Below are positions 1 to 9,608 of a stretch of 64,000 nt of DNA, piece by piece. A model generated the notes under the pieces. The model saw only the letters and a program-made list of their open reading frames with translations, was not told the DNA's origin and ran no database searches. The DNA comes from Trichobilharzia szidati. Its lineage: Eukaryota > Platyhelminthes > Trematoda > Strigeidida > Schistosomatidae. A program made the position numbers and the translations under genes. The DNA lies in contig OX235271.1 in the NCBI GenBank assembly GCA_944472155.2, positions 85,511,256 through 85,575,255 of the forward strand, given 5' to 3'. Position 1 is the stretch's first letter; each line of letters begins with the position of its first letter.

Positions 1-2089
1 CAAGTTAACATGTGTATAAATTTCACAGATGTAATAAGCATTTGATCCACTCACGAGGAGAATATTCCTGGCTAACTTAATCAAAGAAGTATAAAGTTTG
101 AAGATTTTATCTCTTTCAGTTGGTTGTAACGGATAGATAAGAGTCACTTGTATAATATTTGCTTTTTACAGAAGAGAAGATGTGACAGGTGATTTGGAAG
201 TCACACAATTCCTGAAATCTATCGTGGAATATATAGAAGACTAATCTATGGAATTTCTCCAACTCTGTGATTGTTCCCTCCCTTGTTCACATATTCAGTG
301 TAGCTAAGATAAGGAATTGTTCACCAGATGTAAGATAAATTTATCTGATATGTATCCATCCTCAGATATTTCTCAATACGGTCGAAGGAACACAATGTCA
401 ATCTTTGCTTGAAAAGTTCTCATCCAGTTTCTCCGAACGGATCTGGTGGTGACGAAAACTGCAGACTGGTCGAACATCACTACCAACGGGTACAAACTGA
501 TACAGATGTTGCGGACAGAGTGTTTGGTGAACTTATGATGACTAGTCACCATAGCTATGATGCAGCTATAAAAACTCTACAACTGTGATTTTTTCACTGG
601 ATTGTTATTCACTCTTTTTAGTGTAGATATGTACTCTTTGATTCTGATTTATTTTTAACTTCATTGATTGTTGTTTCCTTGCAAATATATGCATTTATGT
701 CGACTAACTTTGTCTCTTTTACCTATCATGTTGAGGACATTGCAGAGTTAACGAGAATGAAAGGCAGCGTAGTAATACTTATGTGAAATGCGTCAGTCTT
801 AAACTGTTATTATTTCCTCAATGCGTCATTAAGCCTTACGTAAAGTGTTTCAGTCACGTTTAGCCCGGTTGCGTATAATATTATTATTCACGATTGTTCA
901 GAAAGTGGCCGTAAAAAATATGTTCGTACTGTGATAACGAAACATAACCTAGAAAACGTAGGTTCTATACGTACACGACTTGTATTGGTAGTCTAGGCAC
1001 TTCAAGTACACTCTGCAACGCACATCCTATTTATCACAAATAGTCTGTTATTCTTATGTTGCGTTTAACACCACTATCTCAAAGGAAATCATTAGGTAAT
1101 AAAGAGATAACTACATTATTCTTCTTGTGTTATCAATTTCTATCAATAAGCTCTTACATGATCACATCAACGCTTAGACTCGTGCATTAGTTGACTACGT
1201 CACTAAACTTCATTGATTATTTCGTTATCATAAAATACGGTAACACATTAGATAGGCTTTTGTTGTGCATATCGCCTGTTTAAGGTTTCCTAGCGAAAGC
1301 AATTACTCAAAAGCAATGGCAGTACCCCATCGTGACCAAATTCAACCACGTGTAAATATGACATTTTACGAATATTACGTCTTCTACACTGGCATCACTT
1401 CGCTACTCCACAAACAGTAAGTATTAATAGTGCATGAATGGAGTGAAAAATTTTCAAAACAATATTTATTTCGATAAATACATTCGTAATATCACAAATA
1501 TTTCATCATTTACACAAATATTATCCTTTTTAATCCCATTAGAATGTCTAAATGTATTGAGTGGTTGAGGAAGTAAAGACCATAATCTGGAAATTAAAGA
1601 TGATAAAAATTTAGTGAGAAAATGGTGAGTTATATAAATAACTTAAAACATAGTACCTACCAGTTAAACGACTGCCTCTTCACCGTTATCTGACGAAATA
1701 AACAACTCACTTTTCTTTCTTACTGTGAGATTTGGTAAAGATCATGAAATCATACCTACCTCGATATTTAAATATCTCCTCATCATTTAAGTAAAATACA
1801 CTAAGAAATTGGAATTATTTAGCATTTTCTATCATAATTGACATTTTCCGACGAATTCTGACATTTCTTATGCGCCTCAGCATGTCAATTCGATGAAAGG
1901 ACAGCATCTTTAAACACACTGAAAACGACCGTTATTCTCAAGTTTTACACGATTTTTCGTTAAAATACGGTATGTAAACCGTATTTCTGTCGAAAAAACC
2001 ACTAAAAACAAAGTAGAATAGCCCAAACACAACACCACGATAACACCTTACAAACTGCAGCAATCAGCTGATTTGTGCCGCTATCCTCT
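1..2089. other. Non-coding stretch, no recognised feature
   Basis: AT-rich sequence without a convincing ORF, splice-flanked exon or repeat that I can match elsewhere in the window. It ends where the gypsy pol remnant becomes readable. Confidence 0.5.
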
Positions 2090-4140
2090 GCCCACTGTCG
2101 CTCACCGTGTCCTTCTGAATGACCCGCCTGTAATCGCTAAACAACAGTAGTTACCTCTAGGGGAACTTCAGACTAACAAGAGTGAGTTCAAACACATGCT
2201 CAAAATGGGGATAATCAAACCACCTAACAACCCATAGTCTTCAACTCCGCATGTACTACCTAAAAACGCCCGAATGGCCCCATATTGCTACTCATTTCCT
2301 TACATACATGAGTGCATCCCTGAAAGGTGCACCGGTATTCAGTATGCTCCATCTAAAACTTGTCTGTCCTCAGATTATTGATGATGTTTCAAATCCTGCA
2401 GTCACTGCACCTTTCTGTCCTTCTGAGTTTTTTCGCAACGCAACCCGTAAATTTCGGCTTTTTATCCATGATGTCTTTCGTGGTGCAGATGAAGAAATTC
2501 ATCAAGATCACCGAAGACAGGTTTTCTGCCAACTTTGCAGACATTTAATAAGAGTTAACCAGTTCAAGCTCCAGATTCATACCCACCCTGTGGTTACTTT
2601 TGGTCATGTTGTGGTGATAGCGGGCTGCAAGATAAAAATTGCAGACAACAATCTACGCCAATATTCACGTCCCGAATCAGGGTCATGAGAAAAATAATAA
2701 CAAAGCTTAACCTTGAGAAGATCACCAGCCAGTCACAGAGGAGTTAAAGTGTGGAAATATGATTCACAGATATATGTCTTGATTTTTTGAGAAACGGCCA
2801 CAAGAGATAACAGAATAACCTTCAGCAAGAAAACAACCAATCAGAAGAGGTTGCTTCTCCGCTAACAATAACGCTAATAATAATATACAAAAAAATCTAT
2901 AAATATCTCTTAATTTTCTTAACAAACGACTTGTTGCCTAGCTTTTGTCTTCTGTCGTTACAATGTGTTTGATGAACTTGACGCTCACCCTTTACCTCAG
3001 GAATGCAGGCAAGTAAAAACTTCAAGTGTTAACGGCTCTGAAATCTTCGTTTACGCTTCTAGGTTTGGTAAGCTATTCTATCGTTTTATTACTACGTGCA
3101 CTCATATTTTAACTTTGACAGCACTAAGAAATATTCCAGGAAGTAGGCTAGAAACACTTGCGGGGACTCCAGAAGCACTGATGTCACAGATGTCACTATA
3201 CTAGCGCATTTGGATGTACTTTAGCTGGCACATCTAACGTTGCTTTTGGGGCTGTCTTACCGAAACATAAAGTTAACTTCTTCTCTCCTTTCCAGGAAGC
3301 ATGCAGAAAGCACTTACGGTCCATGACTGCTTGCATCTATTTGTCCTCCAAACACTTCTACCACTTCGCCAAAGATCGCCAGGTCAGAGTCCCCACTCAT
3401 CATAATCCTTTGACTTTTGCTTTTCACGCAAACATGGATAGATATCATTTGAGCAATGCATAAGTTCAGCTACATCTCACAATTCACTTCGTACATCTTT
3501 AATGTTTCTGGTGGGTACACGCATTGTCTCGAATTGGCACCACTTCAATTAATCCAACTACTGACTTGAAGGATATGTCAGAAATTCAGACTTTAGAGTT
3601 GAGTGTAGACGAAGTTTTTCTCAACTCTTCGTTGAAGACAGAACGCCTATCTGTTGCCGAAAGCGAGGGCATCATACTGCGCGACATGACCACAGGCATA
3701 CCAAAACCTGTAGTTCCTTTATCTCTTCAAAACCTCTCAAACCCTAGTATACCTGCTACAGAAAGTCTTACATCAGCCATGTTCATTTCAGAAGAAATAA
3801 ATCCTGATTTGAGAAATTGGGTGCAATGTTGTACACAATACCAGCGCTGGAACGTTTGTGAGCATACCGTTAGCAGAATTACCCATTTTCTACAGGCGAC
3901 GCACTTTCTCTACGTTCGCCTGAACATCACTGGTCCACCACCTCCCTACGACGCCCCTTTTTACCTATTCATATTCTCATATCACCTCAAAAGTTGGCTA
4001 TAAGTTATCCATATACTGGATACCATGCAGATGATGTTTGGACGTCCTTCTACGGTGACAACCGATCACGGGAAACGATCTGAATGCTTAACGTCTAAAG
4101 TGCTTTCAACACTCACTTGGCGGTGTATACAAAGGCCCAA
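2090..4140 (+). pseudogene. Decayed Ty3/gypsy pol (RT, RNase H, integrase), interrupted by a solo LTR
   Basis: Conceptual translation over several frames follows the gypsy Pol order. The RT N-side motif (MLKMGIIKPPNNP) lies near 2190. RT core matches follow (LKGAPVFS near 2320; IHDVFRGAD near 2470). After the nested LTR (2610-2962) the RT/RNase H connection resumes at 2965 (HPLPQECRQVK), then RNase H (HHNPLTFAF near 3400). The integrase zinc-binding region is in an open stretch 3524-4003 (WVQCCTQYQRW), and a degenerate core (FGRPSTVTTDHG) is near 4050. Stops, frameshifts and the missing YxDD box show it is dead. No flanking LTRs of its own were found. The open stretches 2251-2688, 2965-3204 and 3524-4003 belong to this remnant and are not separate genes. 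Confidence 0.85.
2610..2962 (+). mobile_element. Solo LTR of a gypsy-type element, nested in the pol remnant
   Basis: A 353-bp TG...CA unit (starts TGTGGTGATAG, ends GTCGTTACA) flanked by the 4-bp duplication ATGT (2606-2609 and 2963-2966). It belongs to the same family as the solo LTRs at 21980, 31430 and 52133 but is the most diverged. The gypsy reading continues on both sides, so this is a later insertion into an older element, reduced by LTR-LTR recombination. Confidence 0.85.
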
Positions 4141-4709
4141 GAAGTAGGCAGATTTTGTAAATTACATTTTTTAAAACAGTATTATTTTACTCAAGAAAGA
4201 ATAATAGTGATAATATTTATTTTCCATGTTATGTTAACTGTGTGACACCATATCGTCTAATTGAGCTGCACTGAGAATTCTTCAGATTCAGTCCAGGTTA
4301 GGGTAGTAGCTTAGCACTCAGTTAACCTATGACAAGGTTCGGTAGCACTTGATACTTGTAGAGGTTTATTTCAAATGTAAACCTAAGGCGAAACGGAAAA
4401 AGTAGAGTTTCTGCAACTTAAATCTTTCGAAATGGCAACTAAGCAGCTTTGATTCCTAAGATTTTGGGGCTTCTATTCCTATACTTTCGTAAAGAACTAG
4501 TGGTGTAGGACTTTGTGGAATATCGTGGATTTCAGTTCTGTTCTATTATCCAACACTGACCCCAGTCCAATAATGTAACCTCTATATCTGCATGATACTC
4601 TGGGGGCTAGGAGTCTAGTGAAGTGCCAATGTTTTCTTGACTGCTCGTAAGCTGCTGAGTATAACAGGACAAGATTCCACTATTTGTGAAACACGCATTT
4701 TATGTGAAG
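4141..4709. other. Non-coding stretch, no recognised feature
   Basis: Between the decayed gypsy pol and the BEL/Pao element. No ORF or repeat match was found. Confidence 0.45.
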
Positions 4710-4714
4710 CTATC

Positions 4715-5110
4715 TGTTAATCGCGACAGATAGATAGACTGTATGATAAGCAGCCAATCAATATTATGTGACCTTTTTTGTCGCGATTATTGGCCAATTA
4801 ATGTAACTCACACCACGTGATGGTGACCTTGAATGTTCTTTTTTGTCTGTCACTCTACTTGTATATACATGTAATTAATTGACTGTTCATTTTGTCCGTA
4901 CCTTCAATACTGTTCGGTACGTTTTTGTCCGTTTTTTGTAATGACGGTGGATTTGTACATTTTTCTTGGTGTAATTTTATGATTTGTTTTATGTTTTAGA
5001 AACAGATAAAGTTAAAGTCAAGTTATTCTGTTTTAACTATAGCTAAGCCGAGACTCTGTATCGTCAGTAATGAGGAAGGACTAAATCTGTAGGACAAAAA
5101 TAATCCTACA
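4715..5110 (+). repeat. 5' LTR of the spectrin-DPP3 element
   Basis: 396 bp, begins TGTTAATCGCG and ends ATCCTACA. By eye it differs from the 3' LTR at one T-run length (6 versus 5 T near 4840) and one substitution in the penultimate base. A TATA-like GTATATACATG lies near 4861 and could serve as the promoter; I see no canonical AATAAA. Confidence 0.95.
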
Positions 5111-5160
5111 AAGTTTCGAACAGTACTGCAGACGAAAGTTTCGAACAGTATGGCAGACGA
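5111..5160 (+). repeat. 25-bp tandem duplication between LTR and ORF start
   Basis: Two 25-bp units, 5111-5135 and 5136-5160, both starting AAGTTTCGAACAGTA and ending GCAGACGA. They differ at two adjacent positions, and only the second unit contains the ATG that opens the ORF (5150). The first unit abuts the LTR, where a primer-binding site is expected. Confidence 0.85.
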
Positions 5161-8100
5161 AAGTTATGAAACTATGCCGTCGTTAACTCCACAGTTAGGA
5201 AAGAGTAATGAAGCTGATTTCCTTGGAAGCAACGAGTATGAATCACGCTATATGGTAGAATTGGAGCTAGCGAAATTGCGCATAGTCCAAAAAGAGAAGG
5301 AAATGGAATTAGAAAGATTACGACAAGGTAGTCGCGAATGTTCTTGTCACAATAAATCGCCTTACAAACCTTCTACTTCTCATAAAGTCTCTGTATCTCC
5401 TAATGATGAGTCCACCAGAACCATATCTAAGTTTCTGGACATGCTTAAAGGATATCAATATTTTAAGTGGAATTCCGATGAACTTGAGTGTTGGATCAAT
5501 GAAAAACTGCAAACATATACAAATGAGGATTTTAAAGAACTCAGTAATCTTCAGCTGAAAAAACAGAAACATCAAGAGTTTGAGTTCGAAGTAACAGTTC
5601 ATGCTGAAACACTCTCAGCTCTAGATTCTACGGGAGAAGAAATGATTGGTCAGGGACACTTCGCAACAGATATTATCAAAAACCGTCTTGATGAATTGCA
5701 TGCCCTGTGGGAAAGGCTTATGGCTATTTTCAGAGAAAAATCCAGTGTCATTAACCTAAAGCTTAAATTTGTCCAGTTTTTACGCCAAGTCGACGAAATA
5801 CTTTTCTGGATACGTGAAAACGAAACTTACGTAACATCAGAGGATTTAGGTCAAGACTTGGAAGATGTTGAGACACTTCAAAAAGGGTTTAATGAGTTTA
5901 CAAAAGATCTCGAAAATCAAGAAAGTCGTGTCGAAGACATCTATCGGAAGGCAGATGAACTTCTAAAAGAGAAATTTCCTGAGGATGCCCTAGTCATAGA
6001 AAAGTTCAGACAGGTCCGCGAAGCTCTAGAACGTCTGAAGGATCTGGTTAGAAAACGACAAGAAAAGCTCCTGGAAGCCTATGAGATACAGTGCTTCTTT
6101 AGAGACACAGATAAAGCTATATCGTGGGTGAATGAAAAGTCTATTCCCTTATCCATTGAGGACTGTGGTCGTGATCTTGCCTCAGTCCAAGCCTTACAAA
6201 GGAAGCACGAAGCATTAGAAAGGGATTTGACTGCCCCAGATGAAAAGATTGTTCGACTTGGAGACGATGCTAAGGCGCTTGCACAGAAGCATCCTGATTC
6301 GCAAGACACTATACAAGGCAAGTATGACGAATTAATTACTGCATGGGATAAGCTGAAAAGTCAGGCTGTAGATAGGAGAGGTAAACTGGAAGAGTCATTC
6401 AAGATGCATCGCTTTTCGGCTGACTGGAGAGACTTGAGTATCTGGATGAATGACATGAAGACGTTAATGTTGGCGGATGATTTGGCAAAGGATGTAGTTG
6501 GTGCTGAAGCCCAAGTAGAGCGACATAAGGAATACACCGCTGAGATAAATTCTCGAGCTGAAAGTTTCGATACATGCATGCAAGAAGGTCAGGCATTACT
6601 AAGTGTTGGCCATCCCTGTAGTGGAGACATAGCTGCTAAACTTTCCACCCTTGAAAGAGAGAGAGCCTCCTTGATGCAGTTGTGTGAGGAAAGACGTGAA
6701 CAGCTAGAACAGTGTATGGGCCTTCAGTATTTTTACCGCGACGCTGAACAGTCGGAATCTTGGATTGGTAAGCAAGAGGCCCTCTTAGAAATAAATGATG
6801 TGGGAGACTCACTCGATTCTGTGGAAGCACTTATAAGGAAACATGAAGACTTCGAAAAGTCACTTTTAGCACAAGAAGAAAAGATGCGACAACTTGATGA
6901 ATTCGCTGCAAAATTAATCGAGTCAAACCACTATGCGGCTTCACAGGTTCATGAGATTCAGGAAGGTCTTCAAAGTAGACGAAATGCATTAAAGGAGAAA
7001 GCTCAGAACCGCCGTCAGCGTCTTGAAGATTTCCACCGTTACCAAATGTTCGATAGAGATGCAGATGAAATGCAGTCATGGATATCAGGAAAACTTAAAT
7101 ATGCACTTGATGAAAGTTACAAAGACTCCACGAATTTGCAAACAAAGATGCAGAAGCACCAGAATTTCGAGGCAGAAATACAAGCGAACCAATCCCGCGT
7201 CAAAGATATTAAAAAGACAGGTCAGGATTTGTTAAATGCAAACCACTACAACTCGCCAGAAATAAAAGTAAAGATTGAACAGTTGGATGAAACTTGGTCT
7301 CATCTCGTAAATGCCATGGGAGACAAGAAGAAAAATTTAGATCAAGCAAGTAGTCAACAACAGTTCGCTCGTAACGTAGATGTCAAGTTATGGTTGAATT
7401 ATGTTGAAGCTCAGATAGCCTCAGAGGATGTCGGTCGTGATCTAAACGGTGTGATGAACGCACAAAAGCTGCACAACTTGCTTGAATCTGATGTAGCTAC
7501 TCATCGTGAACGTATAGATGCATTCAAAGTCCAGGCTGACACGCTTGCTGCAGAAAGTCATCTCGACGCTCCTATTATCCAAGAAGAACAAAGACAGTTA
7601 GCCCAACGTTACCATGACCTGCAAATCCCTCTAAGTCAACGTCGTGAGAAGTTAAGAGATGCCCTTCCCTCGGACACATCTTTGCAGCTTGAATATGGTG
7701 ACTGTAGTGAGCTGATGAAGTTACTAGTCGATTGTTGTAAAGATTTTAAAGCACATTCGCTTAACCAAATCGAATCAGAAATGTGGCATCAGTATGCTGA
7801 AAGCTTCACTACTGGCTCAGTAGCCACTCACAAAGATGCCTTCAGGTTATGTGTTAAAGATAAGAACCCTGTTGTTGAAAACTATGTTGGTTTTATCGAG
7901 TCGTACCGTGATCCCTTTGGTGTTCGTGCAAGGTTTGAATCATTTGTCGCTGTTGTAAATAGATCAGTGTCTAAAAATTTCCAACGACTTGTAAATAATG
8001 CTGAAAGGTTGTTAACAAGTTTACCATGGCCTTCTACGTTTGAAAAAGTTAATTTCTCACAGCCAGACTTTACTAGTTTGAATGTGGTTACGTTTGCAAC

Positions 8101-9214
8101 TGCTGGGATTCCTGTTGGAACTAATACTCCTAACTATGATGATGTACGACAAGTCGATGGATTTAAAAATGTTTCTTTGAATAATGTACTTAGTGTTCGT
8201 CTCGAGGATCCTAAACCAGAATTTCTACGTAATGAAGACAAGCAAATGTACGTGGAACATGCTGAAAGTTCCTTTGAATTACAAGTTGGACTTCATGAAC
8301 TGACGGGATATGGTTCAGGTAAACTGTTTCGGCGTGATTGTTATGGAAAACGAAATTTCCACACGAAAACTACTGAATATGTCATAAATGGAGATCCTGT
8401 AAAAGGTTGGTGTAATCCAGGAGAAACGTATGACATCAAGTTTTCAAACCTTTCATCTGCAATAGACAAGTGTCAAGCTGAGTGCGTTGGAATTTATTTA
8501 TCTGATTTACCTCTTGTTCTGGAGCAGTTCGGTCTGAATACCGACTGTGCTCAAGGCGATGTCTCCGATGTAGTCTATATTAATTGGTTGTCAATGATTC
8601 CTTCAGTTGTAACTTCCATAGAGTTTTATTCTCCAGCAGAAAATGCTGATAACATTAGATCATGGTGTCAAGCACATTATTGTGCTCGTTATGCAATTCT
8701 ACGAGTTTTGATTAAAGCTGACGATTCTATGGGACGTACGCATAAAGTAGTTGGTGAGGACGATGCATCTGATTTGTGTATTTCCTTGGATCCAAAAAGA
8801 CTTTTAACTGTGGCTCGTTCAGCAATTGGTGAATTCTTAAGAAAATTACAATATTACAAAGGTAAAGAGAATGCTATGTGTGGATATGCCTTCTTCCAAC
8901 ACTATAGTCAACTACTTCCAAAATATTTGACTGATTTGCTCTGGCATAAATGGCTACGTGGATATCTTCTGATGCTGCAAACAAGATCTAAGTGGTTGGA
9001 TATAAAGCACAACCTACAACCTGATGATCTCGTCTTAGTTAACAGTGCTGAAACACAGAGAGGTCTCTGGCGAAAGGCTATAGTTAAGCAGATGTACTAT
9101 GACCAAGATGGCCACGTCAGGACACTGTGTTTGAAAACTTCAGCTCAAGAAGTGGAACAAGATATAAGAAGCGTACGAAAGGTCAACGTGGTGATCGTTC
9201 GCGGGGAGTGTTAA
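5150..9214 (+). CDS. Chimeric Gag head / alpha-spectrin repeats / DPP3 / BEL-Pao Pol tail protein
   Basis: 1,354 codons with no stop or intron. Residues 1 to ~97: charged coiled-coil Gag-like head (ELELAKLRIVQKEKEMELER). Residues ~101-840: seven ~106-residue spectrin repeats matching the N-terminal part of alpha-spectrin (WINEKLQ; GRDLASVQALQRKHEALERD; GDSLDSVEAL). Residues ~841-1255: dipeptidyl peptidase III from the middle to near the end of the catalytic region (GFIESYRDPFG near 923; HELTGYGSGKLF at 1049; ILRVL near 1180). Residues ~1256-1354: the C-terminal Pol domain of BEL/Pao (LPKYLTDLLWHKW, DDLVLVNSAETQRGLWR). DPP3 zinc chemistry looks lost: the HELLGH motif reads HELTGY (His to Tyr at 1054) and the zinc-ligand Glu of EECRAE is Lys1107. 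The stop codon lies inside the 3' LTR. Family assignments are by recognition; product and activity are unknown. An unprocessed host gene is excluded by the lack of introns and the flanking LTRs. Confidence 0.9.
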   Translation: MADESYETMPSLTPQLGKSNEADFLGSNEYESRYMVELELAKLRIVQKEKEMELERLRQGSRECSCHNKSPYKPSTSHKVSVSPNDESTRTISKFLDMLKGYQYFKWNSDELECWINEKLQTYTNEDFKELSNLQLKKQKHQEFEFEVTVHAETLSALDSTGEEMIGQGHFATDIIKNRLDELHALWERLMAIFREKSSVINLKLKFVQFLRQVDEILFWIRENETYVTSEDLGQDLEDVETLQKGFNEFTKDLENQESRVEDIYRKADELLKEKFPEDALVIEKFRQVREALERLKDLVRKRQEKLLEAYEIQCFFRDTDKAISWVNEKSIPLSIEDCGRDLASVQALQRKHEALERDLTAPDEKIVRLGDDAKALAQKHPDSQDTIQGKYDELITAWDKLKSQAVDRRGKLEESFKMHRFSADWRDLSIWMNDMKTLMLADDLAKDVVGAEAQVERHKEYTAEINSRAESFDTCMQEGQALLSVGHPCSGDIAAKLSTLERERASLMQLCEERREQLEQCMGLQYFYRDAEQSESWIGKQEALLEINDVGDSLDSVEALIRKHEDFEKSLLAQEEKMRQLDEFAAKLIESNHYAASQVHEIQEGLQSRRNALKEKAQNRRQRLEDFHRYQMFDRDADEMQSWISGKLKYALDESYKDSTNLQTKMQKHQNFEAEIQANQSRVKDIKKTGQDLLNANHYNSPEIKVKIEQLDETWSHLVNAMGDKKKNLDQASSQQQFARNVDVKLWLNYVEAQIASEDVGRDLNGVMNAQKLHNLLESDVATHRERIDAFKVQADTLAAESHLDAPIIQEEQRQLAQRYHDLQIPLSQRREKLRDALPSDTSLQLEYGDCSELMKLLVDCCKDFKAHSLNQIESEMWHQYAESFTTGSVATHKDAFRLCVKDKNPVVENYVGFIESYRDPFGVRARFESFVAVVNRSVSKNFQRLVNNAERLLTSLPWPSTFEKVNFSQPDFTSLNVVTFATAGIPVGTNTPNYDDVRQVDGFKNVSLNNVLSVRLEDPKPEFLRNEDKQMYVEHAESSFELQVGLHELTGYGSGKLFRRDCYGKRNFHTKTTEYVINGDPVKGWCNPGETYDIKFSNLSSAIDKCQAECVGIYLSDLPLVLEQFGLNTDCAQGDVSDVVYINWLSMIPSVVTSIEFYSPAENADNIRSWCQAHYCARYAILRVLIKADDSMGRTHKVVGEDDASDLCISLDPKRLLTVARSAIGEFLRKLQYYKGKENAMCGYAFFQHYSQLLPKYLTDLLWHKWLRGYLLMLQTRSKWLDIKHNLQPDDLVLVNSAETQRGLWRKAIVKQMYYDQDGHVRTLCLKTSAQEVEQDIRSVRKVNVVIVRGEC
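9203..9208 (+). other. Polypurine tract of the chimeric element
   Basis: GGGGAG immediately precedes the TG of the 3' LTR, the position where plus-strand synthesis is primed. It lies within the last codons of the ORF. Confidence 0.7.
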
Positions 9215-9603
9215 TCGCGACAGATAGATAGACTGTATGATAAGCAGCCAATCAATATTATGTGACCTTTTTTGTCGCGATTATTGGCCAATTAATGTAA
9301 CTCACACCACGTGATGGTGACCTTGAATGTTCTTTTTGTCTGTCACTCTACTTGTATATACATGTAATTAATTGACTGTTCATTTTGTCCGTACCTTCAA
9401 TACTGTTCGGTACGTTTTTGTCCGTTTTTTGTAATGACGGTGGATTTGTACATTTTTCTTGGTGTAATTTTATGATTTGTTTTATGTTTTAGAAACAGAT
9501 AAAGTTAAAGTCAAGTTATTCTGTTTTAACTATAGCTAAGCCGAGACTCTGTATCGTCAGTAATGAGGAAGGACTAAATCTGTAGGACAAAAATAATCCT
9601 AAA
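9209..9603 (+). repeat. 3' LTR of the spectrin-DPP3 element
   Basis: 395 bp, nearly identical to 4715-5110. It ends CCTAAA rather than CCTACA, so the terminal CA has one substitution. It is followed directly by the target duplication CTATC. Confidence 0.95.
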
Positions 9604-9608
9604 CTATC

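Larger units (their letters stand above)
4710..9608 (+). mobile_element. BEL/Pao-type LTR retrotransposon carrying captured alpha-spectrin and DPP3 sequence
   Basis: A complete LTR-bounded insertion: target duplication CTATC at 4710-4714 and 9604-9608, 5' LTR 4715-5110, one ORF 5150-9214, purine tract GGGGAG 9203-9208, and 3' LTR 9209-9603. A 5-bp duplication suits BEL/Pao. Only the first roughly 97 and last roughly 99 codons look like element Gag/Pol. Protease, reverse transcriptase, RNase H and integrase are absent and the interior is host coding sequence without introns. The element is therefore non-autonomous, and because its LTRs are nearly identical it must have been mobilised recently in trans. 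No clear TGG-type primer-binding site follows the 5' LTR. Confidence 0.9.

Noticed and set aside
2251..3204. Open frames of 145 and 79 codons as possible genes
   Set aside because: Both are pieces of decayed gypsy RT/RNase H on either side of a solo LTR.
5150..9214. Host multi-domain spectrin-peptidase gene
   Set aside because: LTRs, target duplications, purine tract, retroelement Gag/Pol ends and absence of introns make it part of a retrotransposon.
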